Shown: positions 11,215-24,094, counted from the stretch's first letter. The stretch is 64,000 nt of DNA from Lingula anatina (GCF_001039355.2 NW_019775559.1:142248-206247), one strand, 5' to 3'. The notes: a model not told the origin generated them from the letters alone. Made by a program: numbers and translations.

Positions 11215-13532
11215 GTAAGTAAGGCATATTGTAATTAGTTTGAAATTCATGCTTGGGAAGGGGTTTCAGGAAAATTATATGTTCGTCTGTCACTCTGAGT
11301 AGTTACCAGTATATAATCAACCGGTTTATGTTTTCTCTTCGGCATATACGTATTATACTGTCGATGTACAATGCAGATAACAATTTTCAAGTTAAACTGT
11401 TTGACCTGTTGTCTTCAAACTTACAGGACTCATGACCATGACTTACATACTGGTTGAGTTTGATTTTTAACAAGCCTGATTTTATTTATTTATGCATTAT
11501 TTATTTGTTTATTTTTGTAAGTTATGCATTTTTTGAGAAATGGTTAGTCTTCATATCACATCTGTATTTCCACATAAGCAGTAGTAGTGGCGTTTATGCT
11601 GTTAAGCATTATGTAGTATTAGGCTCTATTCCCATAGATTTTAGATCGATCTATCCCCGCGGGGAGTCTCACTAGATTACTTTCAGATAATCCGACTTAA
11701 ATGCCCGTCCCGTCTACTACAAGCTGTAAGGGGGTAATTAACTTTCGTGTCCCCCCGGCTGACAGCTATTTAGCGTGAACCCCCAGGGATTCTTTATTTT
11801 ATTAATTTTTTTGTTTTGTTTTGTTTACAACTTAATAATCCTGCAGTGTCAAAGGTTCAAAGTTTGTATGTTGCTGTTGTCTTAGTCTATACATTCAAGT
11901 TAAAACTGATCAAGGTTTTCAGCTCATATATCAGCTTGAACAAGCTTGTTGTCATTTCAGGTTATGGGGAGCATTTCATGCAGTGATCTTCAACTTGTTC
12001 CTGTTTCTTCTGACGGTGTCACATGTGCGTGCAGTGTTCTCAGACCCGGGGATAGTGCCATTGCCTGAGGCACATCTGGATTTCTCTGACATGCACTCAG
12101 GAAATAATAAGAAAAAGTTACTGGAGAAGAAGGTAGTTGCAGAAAAATAGGTGTGAAAAGGTTTTAAAAAGGAAAAAACTCTTGTTTTACATGTCTCTTT
12201 ACATACTGAAGTGTGCCAAATTACATTATAAGATTAATATGTCAGTTGCATTAATATTTGTTAATAACTTTGCTGGCGATAACAAGCAATAAACCTCAAT
12301 GTGCCCAATCATACAAGTCCACTGCTACTTTCCACAGCTGTGCTGACCTAACTGCCATCTTTCTGTCCACTTGGACAGCATTATTTTTTGACGAACATGT
12401 TTGTTTTGGAGAAATAAAATCAATATGAAATATTTTCAAACTACCCCGCTGCTCATGATAAAATTGTTGATCACATGGTTGTCTGTCTGTCTGTCTTTGA
12501 CTGTCTCATGGTTATGTTGTTATGATCGTGCTTGTTGTTCTTTATTGTAGTTGGTTTGGAAGTACAATGACCATGACGTCATAAAGTTCAACAGAGGAAT
12601 TACATGCATATACTTAAATTCTGGCCAATTTACCACCCAAGAGTTAACTTTATTAGTGACATAAATTATATGAATTTATTTTGTGTGAAAAAATATCTGA
12701 ACAATTTATTGGAGGTAATTATCAGTGAGATGCTAAAATTTGTCTTCAGAAAAGCTTGCCAACATACATTACATTTTGGTCAGCATTTTCTTGCTGATCC
12801 AAATTTTAGTTTTGTCAAAGGCTTCTTATATATTGATGTTTTGCCAAATTTCCAGGAAGGGCAGCCTGCGGGGTGGACTGTATGTCTGAAGTGTGAGACT
12901 TACCGACCACCACGAGCTCATCATTGCAGGATTTGTCAACGTTGTATTAAAAGAATGGATCACCATTGTCCATGGTAATTTTTTTTTTTTTTTCAAATTT
13001 TAATGGAAGCATGCTTGTTTCTTTGTGTTGATCAGGTGCCATGTATGTTTCCTAAATCTTATTTTTGAGTCCTGTCAGGTAGGAGAAAGCTCTCTGTTTG
13101 AGATATGGCAAGGGTAGCAAACCAGTATCTTGAATTCAAACTGTTCTGAAGCAGTAAACTTGTAATATGATACTTACCGTAATTCATACTTATACACCAG
13201 ACTGAGCTGTAGAAAGTGTACAGAGATAAATAATAATAATAATAATAATAATAACAACAATAATAACTACACATTGTAGATCAGTAACACAGATCTACTC
13301 ATTATCCAACTTTCTCATAGATCTTAGTAGTGTAAGTTATTATTTGTAAACATCACATGGTTGAGATGTGAAGAATCTATGCAGACATTAGCTACTAGTA
13401 TAAAGTCTATGAGTTTGAATGCAAAATAACACATGCTATATATACTTTTACATTCTCAGGATTAATAATTGTGTTGGGGAGTATAACCAAAAGTTTTTTA
13501 TCCAGTTTTTAGTATATGTAGGTGAGTGTTGT

Positions 13533-13574
<42 letters not shown>

Positions 13575-15757
13575 GCATGAATAATAGACCTTTCACACAA
13601 ACACATATATACAATCAGTATTATGTACAGCCATCGTAACAGAATTTATATAATATGTAATCATTGCCTGTACATAAAAGTTTGCAACAGATCTGTATTA
13701 TAAAACTATAAGGTATGGTAATTTTGAAATTAACTCAATTTTTGCAGGAATCTCTAGTTGTTATGCTTTATCATTGACCGTTGGCAGCTGGATAATAGAT
13801 CCACAAGGAACCAGCCCTAGAACACGACATACAAGAGTGTAAGTGCTAAGAATTTTTAGTGCAATCTTTGTTAAGCCTCTTCACATTTCCCCACTCATTG
13901 GTGTTCTCCTAAATATTTGTACCATGTCAGTTCAGATAGATCAATTAAGAGAGTTAAGACAAGGCACGCATGTATATAGAGGATTACCTTGGTTCTTATC
14001 CTCCTTTGCCAAGATCTGGAGCCATGCACATTAAAGCCACACAAATAAGCATTTAAATGCATTCAAAGTGCACAGATTGCTCTTTGTTGATCTATTGGAG
14101 GACAATTTAAACTTTTGATACATAAAATGACAGATAAATGACCTTAATTAATATTGAAAAAATAATTATATTCACCATTCCCTGTCAAACCTCTGTAGTT
14201 AGACATCTTGACACATTTTGAGAAGAGCTCAATTTACAATGCAAGAGTCTCACGATATCTGGAGTTCGAGACTTCCAAATATCACGAGATCTTTGGCTTT
14301 TTCCAAAATTGTTACAAAGTCGTGGCGAGTGTAAGGAAAGGAAGATTAAAGGTGGGTAAATCCAGGGAAAGTGCCTTTTACCCAGGGATAATTCGTTAAA
14401 TATGAATTTTGCTGCCAAAACCCTCTTTTGTGTACCTTTAATTGTTACTGACATTTCTTTATTTTTTAGTGGGGAAATATGAGAAAAATGCTTTGGAGGG
14501 GGAATATGCAATGGCTTGTGTATTACTGTTCAGATTGATTGATTTTTAACAGAAAGGAAATATTGTCTGGTTTTACTGTGTTTAAGCTATGGCACATGTA
14601 AAATAATGTACATTTTACAGACAATTGGAAGCAATGTTTGGAAGTTGAATAAAATAAACTGAGGTAAAAGCTGTTTCAATTCTAGTTAATAGTCTCTTGT
14701 GCTTTTCACTTTAGGCTCCACACTGTGCTATTGGTTGTAGAGTGTGTGCTGTTTGGCATCTTTGTAATGGCTATTGGCTGTGATCAGGTGGGTAACTTTG
14801 TAATGGCTATTTTTTTTATGATCTTTTTTATTGTATCGTAGATGAGGAGGATATGATTATTCCTTATTATATATTTGGGAATGTATTTTTTGCAGTCTTG
14901 GTGTTTTAGGTTTCTGTACAATTGCACCTTAGTTTTCTGATTTTGAATGAAGCTTTTGTTTTGTTTGGTAAAAATCATTTGTAGGATGACCCAAGTATTA
15001 TCAACTATAAATGGCCACAGAAGATATTATTTTTCTTTTTTCCTTTCTTTTGTCAGATATCTGCTATTTTATCAGATGAAACATTGGTAGAGCAAGTAAA
15101 AAAAGAAGGACCAAGGCGTCATCGGCCCAAAATGGCTTTGTTGGCTGAAGTTTTTGGAAAGGGTATGTATTTCCATGAGATAACATCTATTTCTGTTACA
15201 TCTAATTGACCAGAGAGATAAACTTATTTATTGTGAAGCTGCTCTGGTACTTGGTTCCCAAATCACAGCTGAACATTTAAGTCATGTTTTATGGGCCTCC
15301 TAAACTAATGCATTTAAATTTTTTTTAAAAACAATTTAGATTATTTTATGTGAAGGGTAACCTTACTAAAATCCATGTTAGGTATCTAGCCCACTGTATG
15401 CGCTTTTATTTTGTCTGGTCACTGCCTGTCAGTGTCAATGTTGCCGCTGTCCATTTTTTTTAATGCAAAACTTGACCATTTAGAATATGACCTTCAACAA
15501 ATTTTATTTCACAATAAAGCAATGTCATAAGATGAGGAAAATTATGCATTACGAGGCAAGCTCTCACTGATAGGCAAGTTCATAACTTTCTCCATATTAA
15601 GCCAACTTGCCAATAAGCAGTTTGTGTTACAGTGAAGTGAAGAGCTCAATAACCTTATTTCTATAATTTTCCAGGTCATCCATTACTGTGGCTGTGCCCC
15701 TTCCAGCCATTGTCTGGGGTCTCCAGCACAGATGCAAACAAACAGTTCATAGTATAG
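11096..15757 (+). CDS. ZDHHC3: Palmitoyltransferase, DHHC type (DNZ1/ZDHHC3-7-like)
   Basis: Eight exons (11096-11214, 11961-12132, 12856-12974, 13460-13521, 13748-13838, 14715-14787, 15057-15162, 15675-15757) join in frame to 274 residues. Protein S-acyltransferases move palmitate from their active-site cysteine to cytosolic cysteines of partner proteins, usually at Golgi or plasma membrane. Visible here are two N-terminal membrane helices, [11 protein letters not shown], the zinc-binding cysteine-rich domain with [19 protein letters not shown] and DHHC, then CPW-INNCVGE, two more helices and a TTxE-like DETLVEQ segment. The DPG motif is intact. The protein ends in FIV, a possible PDZ ligand, as in several family members. 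The order and the RAVFSDPG and [15 protein letters not shown] sequences are closest to insect DNZ1, whose vertebrate relatives are ZDHHC3/7; the exact symbol is approximate. Start: ATG in context AAGATGG. Confidence 0.93.
11627..11791 (-). mobile_element. MITE family A, copy 2, inverted
   Basis: Reverse-complement match to 6039-6230, including GATCGATCTA next to the end and GTGAACCCCCAGGGA near the truncated end. It lies in DHHC intron 1. Confidence 0.75.
11961..12132 (+). CDS. ZDHHC3: DHHC gene exon 2
   Basis: Encodes the second membrane helix and the DPG motif ([11 protein letters not shown]), ending in a Lys-rich stretch. The acceptor is CATTTCAG and the donor GTAGTT, phase 0. Confidence 0.9.
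12856..12974 (+). CDS. ZDHHC3: DHHC gene exon 3 (catalytic cysteine-rich domain)
   Basis: Encodes most of the zinc-binding domain and the catalytic DHHC itself, splitting the Trp codon just after it. The acceptor is TTTCCAG and the donor GTAATT. The frame is open upstream to 12604 but that part is intron. Confidence 0.93.
13227..13267. repeat. (AAT)n microsatellite
   Basis: Trinucleotide repeat in DHHC intron 3. Confidence 0.9.
13460..13521 (+). CDS. ZDHHC3: DHHC gene exon 4
   Basis: A 62-base exon encoding [13 protein letters not shown] and the start of the third helix. The acceptor is ACATTCTCAG and the donor GTGAGT, phase 1. A decayed copy of its 5' part lies at 21136-21201. Confidence 0.9.
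13534..13570. repeat. (TC)n microsatellite
   Basis: It begins about 13 bases after the exon 4 donor of the DHHC gene. A shorter TC run follows the displaced copy of exon 4 at 21210. Confidence 0.95.
13748..13838 (+). CDS. ZDHHC3: DHHC gene exon 5
   Basis: Encodes the rest of the third helix and the loop before the fourth. The acceptor is TTTTTGCAG and the donor GTAAGT, phase 2. Confidence 0.85.
14715..14787 (+). CDS. ZDHHC3: DHHC gene exon 6
   Basis: Encodes the fourth membrane helix ([20 protein letters not shown]). The acceptor is TTCACTTTAG and the donor GTGGGT, phase 0. Confidence 0.85.
15057..15162 (+). CDS. ZDHHC3: DHHC gene exon 7
   Basis: Encodes the cytosolic [10 protein letters not shown] segment, equivalent to the family's TTxE region, and LAEVFGKG. 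The acceptor is TTTTGTCAG and the donor GTATGT, phase 1. Confidence 0.9.
15675..15757 (+). CDS. ZDHHC3: DHHC gene exon 8 and stop
   Basis: Encodes [12 protein letters not shown], conserved in the DNZ1 group, and a C-terminal FIV followed by TAG. The acceptor is ATTTTCCAG. Confidence 0.88.
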
Positions 15758-15987
15758 CAACAAACTGCTGCTGACTGTTACCCTGTGATAGTTGGTCCTC
15801 GTCTCAATGGGTTGTCTCTGCCAGCTTGAGAAGAAACATTTGGCATTGTGCCAGATGTGCTTTATCACAGTGACACCTCAACCAGCAGAGGAAGGAAATC
15901 TTTTATATTGGGAAAGTTTGACTTGAACTAAGAGAAGTCATTTCAACAGGCTGAATAAGAACTTATCAATTGCTGTCTCACGAAGTA

Positions 15988-16431
15988 TACCCTCTACCAG
16001 GGTGGTAGATATTATAGGGAAATCTTGAAAAATCCACCCTGTGACTTTTGGCCAGATGAAAGCAATTAAATCTGCACACGCTTAGAAGACATTGTACCTG
16101 CCCTGTAGGGAGTTACTACAGGAGATTCCTCAGGTAACTTCAATCTGAAGTAACAAGCTATTCATAAGGGGCTATTTTTATCTGTCACAAAAGAGAAAGT
16201 GGAATAAAATCAGAGCAATTAACTGTCTTGATTGCTGTTAAGGGGACTTGGCTTGGATCTGTTAAGTGGCAGTGCCGGAGCAGTTATGCAAACAATTACC
16301 AGCCATATAATCATCCTTGAGATTTCATCTCAGGGTGGCAGAGAGTGAAATGATTGTCTATTTATCTAAAGACATATCTGTGAATATCTTGTGAAAAATC
16401 AATCTGTTCCCCCATTAGAGGGTAGAGGGTA
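15988..16431. mobile_element. MITE with perfect 11 bp terminal inverted repeats, in the DHHC 3' UTR
   Basis: TACCCTCTACC at 15988-15998 and GGTAGAGGGTA at 16421-16431 are exact reverse complements. The interior shares GGTGGCAGA and ACATATCTGTGAATATC with the 124 bp element at 48213-48336, which looks like a deletion derivative. It starts about 230 bases after the DHHC stop codon, so it is probably transcribed in the 3' UTR. Confidence 0.75.
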
Positions 16432-17739
16432 CCATGGTTTTGAAATAATAAGAAACAGTGCATCTTTTCAACCTACAGAACAAACAAAACTGTATTAATT
16501 ATGCCAATAGTGCAATGTGGTCTTATCAGGCTGCCTGGAAAAACATTGGACTTTAAAAATTACACTTTGTCTTATTTGGCCAGCAAATGAAAATGTTTTT
16601 AAAACAGATTATCTGTAAACACAGAAAAAGAGTATGAGAAAGCAATCGGTGGCAGTATTTGAGATCATGTGCTGTGCTCTATCAGGAAGAATAAATATTG
16701 CGAGGTACTGTTTTTTAAGTTGAAGCAGCATATAGAGAAATTTTGCAAGTAAAACAAGCAATTGATATCAGTTCGTGATAAAACAATTGTTGATGGAATT
16801 CATGCCATGATATTGTATAGACAGCAAATATGAGAATATAAACATTGTTAAAGTTTAGGATATGTTTGTCCTTTGAATGGCAGAAAACATTTGAATTAAG
16901 TTTGTTGGAAATTATGCTATAATTTTGAGCTAAATTTATTAAAATGCAGTGGTTATTACATCTAAATTGCACTATTTTATGTTTTCTAGCTGGCTACTGT
17001 GAAGACTTGCAAATTGTATAAATGTTAATTTATTATTTTAATATTTTTCTACACATAGATTTGAAATATATAAATTTCTGTTGTGTACAACTATTTTATA
17101 GAACTGGTTTTGATTATGCATTGCTGTAATTGGGTCATTTTTAGATTTATACAATAATATATTTGCCACATTTTGTACTTATATTAATTTTCTGCTGAAG
17201 TCTTTTGAAATGCCCTTTTTGTACAAATAGTTGTGCTTATTTATACCCCTACACAAGAAAAGGGCACTTGAGTTTGCTCCTGTTGAGTTTGCTCCTGGTG
17301 CTTTAATTATTTTAGTATGATTGTGTTGTTAACATGCCGGTTTCAATAAGATTTTTTAAACGTGTCTGAACAAATTTTATCCTGCGAGTACAATTTACAT
17401 AACATTTGAGATGGGAAAGCGAATTCTACTTAGTGTCAGAGGGTTTGCCTTTCTTAATTGAGAAGAATATTGCATATGAGTAAATATTTAAAATTTATTT
17501 ATTGATCTTTTAATAGAGTAAAAGAGTTTGGTGACATGGTTGCAGGGTATAAAGGTTATTTATCAATCAAAGGTGAATATATAGCAGTCAAAAGATCTGG
17601 CTGATATTATGCTCAATAATAAAAGATATATATATATAATGTGTGCAATATTAAATCAAAGTGAGTTTCAAAATGACTGGCTCTTCTGTTATCTGCTGTA
17701 TGTTCTGTTTGTATTTATATATGTAAGAGAGTACTTCCA

Positions 17740-17745
17740 AATAAA
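17740..17745 (+). promoter_or_regulatory. Candidate poly(A) signal, DHHC gene
   Basis: AATAAA occurs here, about 2 kb after the stop codon. Earlier AATAAA or ATTAAA-like motifs exist (for example near 16690), so which is used cannot be told from sequence. Confidence 0.35.
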
Positions 17746-19823
17746 CCAACATATTTTGTGATTGTCGCCTTATGTTTGTCTCTCTTCACTTGGTTTATAA
17801 ATGTCTGTCAAGTATGTATTGAACAATTGCAACAAGTAAGAGATAAGACATTCACATCCAGGAGAAATGTAGAGCTACTGGCAGTGTGTGAATGCAGTCC
17901 TGTGTGGACTTGGATGACCAAGAATTTCATGGTAAATTGTATAAGGTAATAAATTGTGATGTTTATTGTTCAAATCACATATTTCTATATGCATGCAAGA
18001 ATTTAATATTGAAATTTGAACCCATGTCTTCATTTTGCATGCATTTTCATAGTTAACCAATCGTAAGAATTTAAAAATTGGAATTTTCAAAATCCGCCAC
18101 TATTTTTGAAATATAATAGTCCCCTAAGGGGGATACAGCTTTTGAAACAATAAATACATGTATATACATTTGTACATATATAAATATATTAGTTGTATTA
18201 TTTAGTATAAAAAAAGGCACACACAGAAAAAACAAGTCGAATATAGAACAAAATTAGCTAGGGTTGCTTCTGAAATTTGGTAATGTAATATCCTTCGCAG
18301 GATAATACTGCCAGTATTTCAGAAAATGCCCACAACTTTTAAGCATACAGCAGATAAGAAATATTAACTGTGAACTAGATATATATATAGAATTCAACTA
18401 TAAATGAGATTATGTGTCAACATGATTGAGAGCCCCATCGCATATTTTTGTTACCCTTGAAAGACACTTACATCCCGAGATGTGTGGTCCATGTTATTTA
18501 ACCTCCTTGAAGAACCCTGCTGTTTCCGTGACTCGTGAATGCAACTTATTTTATTCTTCGTCATTCGTGAAACGAGGTCATTATCCTCTGAAATTCGTAA
18601 TTTTCTACTCGCATTTCCTGCATTTTCAATAAGATATGAATAAAATAAAATTAAACGTTTCATTCGTCCACGATTTGTCACAACTTACAGTGACTACAGT
18701 GTAGTGTTTTAAACATGTATATCTCTAACTAGCTACATGTAGGTCAAAGTCGCTCTTATTAAGCACATCTGAAGTAGATTTTATTTCAAATTTAGGGGTA
18801 CAGTTTTTGAAAGAATCTCTGGTTAAGACCAGACAAAAATGATAAGTTAGTTGTGCAGCGAAAACTCTTTACATATGGAGTAGACAAGCATTATTTATTT
18901 TTTTGATTTTCGAATATTTAATGTTTAACAAGTTAGTTAAGCGAGTCTGACGAGTGAATAAATTAGTTGATCTCTGGAATAAAGACGTTGGTAAAAGTTT
19001 TTCGAGGAAGTGTGTTCTGATGATTTTTTTTTTCTATTCAGTACAATATACAGTTGCTTCTCTTCTGCATCAGTAAGCATTTCTGCTTTGTTCTTGGCTG
19101 TGGGAGTAACCCTTGGGCCAGAGAAACGAGATCTGTCAAAATAAGTAATTTACTAACATTGTCTTCTACAAATTGGTCAATTTATCAACGGAAGCTTGTT
19201 AAGGATTCTGGCTTGTAGTTTTTTTTCTTATTTATTTGCACGAAAAAAACACCCAAGCAAGTGGCCTAACCATTTTTATTTAAATCTGATAGTGTTTTAA
19301 TCATATCCGGTCTATTTGGCTTTAGCCAGCTTTAAGAAGTTTGGACATCGCTGTTAGTTTTTCTGTGTTTTTTCTGTTTTAATTTAGCATAGTCACCCTT
19401 TCCTTACCCCTTTTTCCTGGTCAAGTCCATAATTGCTGTTATTTTCTCACACTTTAAAATCAAAAAGATAAAAATTCGGCTCCATGTCGCCATTTGGAGC
19501 AATGTAAGAACGCCGATGACAAGCGAGGTATTATTGAATTTTGTTTAATTAGAGGTTATTGAACAAGATATTTATATTTCCCGTATAATTATTAACATTT
19601 ATTTATTTATACTTTATGAACGCAGCCAGTTATATAAACGGTTTAGCCGTAGAGCGCATAGGTTATACAACAAGTGTTCCTATGCCAGTGTCAACACCCG
19701 AGACTGTTATTCAAAGGGGGGAAAGATTCAAGATTGAATGTGGAAAATGAAATTCTTGAGATAGAGTCTATACAGTGGGTGTGTACGCGTACGTGTGAGT
19801 GTTTCATTAATATTGGAATTTAG

Positions 19824-19825
<2 letters not shown>

Positions 19826-19883
<58 letters not shown>
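19826..19883. repeat. (AT)n microsatellite
   Basis: About 29 AT units. Confidence 0.95.
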
Positions 19884-19889
<6 letters not shown>

Positions 19890-21135
19890 CGATAATAAGA
19901 ATAAAAGAATTAAATCTAAACAATCGGATAACAGTCCGACTGCAACATAGGATATATTTTCCTGCAGATGATGTAATTTTAAAGTTTTATATATCTTAAC
20001 TAAGATCTAATAAACAGATCTTAGATCTTAATAATCTTAAGTATTTGTCTGTTTTTGTGTAAAGTCTACTTTCAAGTTAAAACAGTTTAAAATGGATTTT
20101 AAACATAAAAAGTATATTACTAGATATATGATAGTACGCTCTGCTGATCAAATACGTCAAAAACTGCTCACTGGACCATATGTTTAGACAACCAGTGACC
20201 TACAATGGTAGGAGAGCCAGTGACCTACATTATGGCGCAACGTTTTGGGGAGTGTTAGGGTCTGGGAATTTCCTTTTTTGTGGTATATTTCAAAATATTT
20301 TAAGTACTAATGCGTCGTGTGTATTTTTTAATCGATGAATAGTAAATGAGGTTTCACCTGTCAGCTGTTGATGAGTATTGCATAGAACCCTCCCCCCCCC
20401 CATTCATTCTGCCTCCCCCCTGTGAATGTAATGGACCGTGCACCCCAGAAAGAGATTTCATGCACTTTTTCAGGTCTGAGTTACCAGGGAGTGGATACGA
20501 AGCAGTCAAGAAACTAAGTATACAAATATTTAATTTTCAATCAATTCAGAGCAACGTTTTAAGAATTTTAATTTTGGCCTTTTATTATAGCTTATTTGTG
20601 ACGCATCTTTGAAAAGTTTTTTAAAACTTGTGTGCTTTAACGTAGTTTTGGCCATTCCCCAATATTTTCCCCATCAGACTTCCTTCATAACTTCATCCGT
20701 GCATGTCCCAACAAAATGAAAAATGCAACTGCTCTTTTTGTGAACTATATCAAATTTCGTTTGTAGAAATAATTGAAGTCAAAATTTGTGCTCGAGAAAT
20801 AGCCAAGAAGGGGCAAATGATGTGGAGTGACCAGTGAAAAACCCGAGTGTTTGTGGCCTGTTTGCCACTGTTTTTAATGTAAACATAGAGACAAAAGTTA
20901 AGTTATCAACATTTTATATTTATATATGTGGTTGGGCTCTTTTATTTCAACTGCGAGATTTACAGCTCGCGTTAAACGGTATCACACGGCGCAATTACAT
21001 GTTGTCAAATAAAAAAAAGTGGGCCATAAAGATGATGCCATATATGTAAAATAAGAAAAGTAGTATGTGATCAAGGCCCAATTTACGCATTTTTCTACTG
21101 TTAAAAGTTTGAATGCCAAAGAGAGAAAGAGAGAG

Positions 21136-21201
21136 AATGCAAATTAACACATGCTATATATATACTTATACATTCTCGGGATTAATAATTGTGTAGGCGA
21201 G
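21136..21201 (+). pseudogene. Displaced, decayed copy of DHHC exon 4 and its acceptor
   Basis: This stretch matches 13418-13481 (intron 3 end plus the first part of exon 4) over about 66 bases with roughly seven differences. It still reads INNCVGE in frame. The acceptor CTCAG has become CTCGG, and sequence corresponding to the rest of the exon is missing; a TC run follows at once, as it follows the true donor. It cannot splice as exon 4 does. Confidence 0.8.
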
Positions 21202-22311
21202 TTTTATGGTCTCTCTCTCTCTCTTTCCAACCATTGAACCAGCGTTTTACTATCTTGTGAATGTAGTCCAGTCATGGAGTACTTAGGTTGTTTACTTGTT
21301 ACATAATGCATATATATACAAAATAAATATCTTCAAATCTTTGTTAAACCTCTACCTAGATGTTATGATCTCAAAGACAAAATTTAAATTTAGACCTAAA
21401 TTATTGTAGTAGTGAATTCTGCATGCCAGATATTAAGATCAACTCTTCAAAGCATACGGGAAGAACTATTTGGAACTGATTTTTTTTATCCTACTTGCTA
21501 TATTTTCCCATTGATGACCACTGATACTATTACGCTTCTCATTCGAAAGGCTCTGTCCAAAGATGTGCTGTTTAATCAATATAACACCAAGAATTTTGAA
21601 GATTTTTGCAGACACAATACTTAATATTTGAAACAATGTATATTTATAAATGCTTGGTAATCAGTTACAAAACTTGCTTCATTTCGATAATCCCCCGTAT
21701 GCCTTGAAACAGATTCTACGCTAATCATAATTTCACATTTGCCGCAGCGAGATTTGTAAAAGTGAACTATGTGCAGCAAAACAGCTTGTGGTGACTTGAC
21801 ATTTCGTTATAAATGGATAATAAAAGTATTTTGACGACTTAAAGCTCAAAGTAAGACTTTTTTCTGAATTTTCCAGCAATGCAGTCTTTCAGTCCGCTTG
21901 CTGAATTATACTTATGACAACAATGACTGAAAATCGCCAGTTTCTAACTCCTTGAGGAGAGTGACTTTAAGACTAGAAACTTAAAACTTTCAACAAATAT
22001 ATGATTTGCGTTTCTGTAAGTGATTTTGTTTTGGATATTGTATACCGTGGTGATATATGGAAACACGTTGGATTGTCTACGAGTATTAATTGTTTGTTAT
22101 GTAAAGTTCTAATGTTTATAATGTTTATGCTCAGATAAGGAAAAGGGTGAATAATTGTAAATTTTACAAACGGCAATTAATTATCTTGCTTTCTAGTGAA
22201 GTGTATAGTGTCCACAAACTTAAGTTTCCATTTGCGAAAATGTCCTTCTTGAGAAGCTGATCTGCCGAATATGAGTGTGTGTATGTTACTGTGCATACAA
22301 GTATGATGTAA

Positions 22312-22956
22312 AGACCCGGTCCCACTGGTGTTTAGGATGAATTTTGCATGAATTGCGCATAAAATTGGTTGATATTCACACTTGATATCCGTAATATTCA
22401 TGATGCATGCTTGTAACATTCGACCAGCATCCGCACACGTCAGCAATTATCCGCAGAGGCACTTTTTTCCGTTCCTGAGATTTTTGAGCAGCCCAAAATT
22501 TTGGTTGCGGATGACATGCGCAATACATCCGCAATACATAAGCAAAACTAATGCGATACATGCACTGTTATCCGCTCTTATCCGCAACTCACGGCTTGCT
22601 CGCGGACTAGGAGAGCATGTATTAAGTATGTAAACCGTATGTAGAGCGACCCCATCGCGTCTATATGGCGAACTAAACTATATATTGTGAATATAACGGT
22701 TTTGTCAGGAATTAAGCATTTCTGTTGCATCTGACTTGCGTCTGATTTGCGAACATCTGCAATGGCACCCGTTTTTATTTGTGATACACATACAACACAT
22801 TATAAATATATATGCGTAATTCATACTGTTCTTATCAGCTCACTATTGCGGACAATTTGTCTTTTTTGGTCAATTCTGTTGCGAATGACAACGAAGGACC
22901 GAATCCCAAGAAAATTTGTGTCCTTAATTCATCCTCTCATCAGTGTGACCGGGCCT
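22312..22956. mobile_element. 645 bp MITE with TAA target duplication
   Basis: The left end is AGACCCGGTCCCACTGGTG and the right end is the complement of AGGCCCGGTCACACTGATG. TAA lies on both flanks (22309-22311 and 22957-22959), consistent with a PIF/Harbinger-type element. The interior is rich in ATCCGCA motifs and carries no transposase. Confidence 0.8.
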
Positions 22957-23552
22957 TAAAGTTGACTTCTTACTGCAGAATTGTTATCTGATTATAAAAA
23001 ATTATATAACACCAAATCAGATTAATGCTTATTTTTATATTCAGACGCTGCATTTGTCTGAACATATCACTGAGTCAGTCCATGTCGACGTCGTCCAAAA
23101 CGGCAATCCTTATAACTGCCAAGTTGTTTTTTTTTTTGTCTTACTTAAGACTCACTAAATTGCTTTGTTTGGTTTAAAAATTAGCACAATCAGATTATTT
23201 TTAAAAAAAGTAATTAATTTTCACGTGTATTTTTGGTTTTGATTCTAAATTGCTGGGTGGCCCTATATGATAATAAGGCAGAAAGGCGGATTCTTTCCAA
23301 AAGTCAGCATGATCGGATTTTCTTTTGTAAATATTACTTCATTTTTTGTTTGTTTGTTTGGTATTTGTATATTCACCAGCTAAACCGTTTTGTTTGAGGT
23401 ATAGGTTCGTAGAGTGCACCACATGAACCGTTTATTACTATAATAAAACTTAAATTTGTAGCATTTATTTGTTGAAGAAATTTCGGTTTTGTAGAAAGAT
23501 AGACGGGCCATTCATTTGATTGAACTCTGTCCAATTTCATGAATTTAGCTGC

Positions 23553-23556
<4 letters not shown>

Positions 23557-23595
<39 letters not shown>
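23557..23595. repeat. (CT)n microsatellite
   Basis: Dinucleotide run. Confidence 0.95.
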
Positions 23596-23598
<3 letters not shown>

Positions 23599-24022
23599 GT
23601 TTCAGAGAAATTAAATTAAGAAATGCATTATTTTGTATCAATAAGATGAAACATAACACAAGTCGTCTAGTTGATAGTTTATAGACCGAAATTTATCTTT
23701 CAATCTTTCGAGTAATGCAGATATCAACACCTTTGATTTTACATAGTCATGTAATGGAAATATTCTTGAATACAAAGTATTTTTACAGGGAGATGCTTTA
23801 TAAATAAATGAATACAAAATGTAAATTTGTTTTGCTCTCAATAAAAACTTTTCAAATATATGCAAAATGTGTTAGTATTTTCATTGACAACATCGCGGCT
23901 CGATGGTAAAGTCTGGGCTTGAAGTTCTATTCCAGGATCGGTACTTGGAAATGAAGAAGAGGGCCTTTTAAAAAAATCTTTTGGTTACTATAAGAAGAAA
24001 GTCTACCCGGGGAGGGTGGGTG

Positions 24023-24094
24023 GGAACACTTAGAGGAGTAGGTAACGCGCTTGCCTCAGAGTCGACAAGTCCCGAGTTCGAATCCTGGTGCTCC
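24023..24094 (+). mobile_element. tRNA-derived SINE head or tRNA pseudogene
   Basis: The stretch is 72 bases, tRNA length. Its ends GGAACAC and GTGCTCC pair at six of seven positions. A box A-like TAGAGGAGTAGG lies at 24031-24042 and a perfect box B, AGTTCGAATCC, at 24075-24085. The anticodon loop is irregular, so a working tRNA is unlikely. Confidence 0.6.

Noticed and set aside
12536-12604. Possible extra DHHC exon after an AG, reading [16 protein letters not shown]
   Set aside because: Exon 2 (phase 0) joins exon 3 directly with the family's expected spacing, and no donor follows it.
20346-20612. ATG-type open frame with a Pro- and Cys-rich start (CECNGPC)
   Set aside because: Isolated, no family resemblance, no splice partners, and much of it is explained by a C-run.
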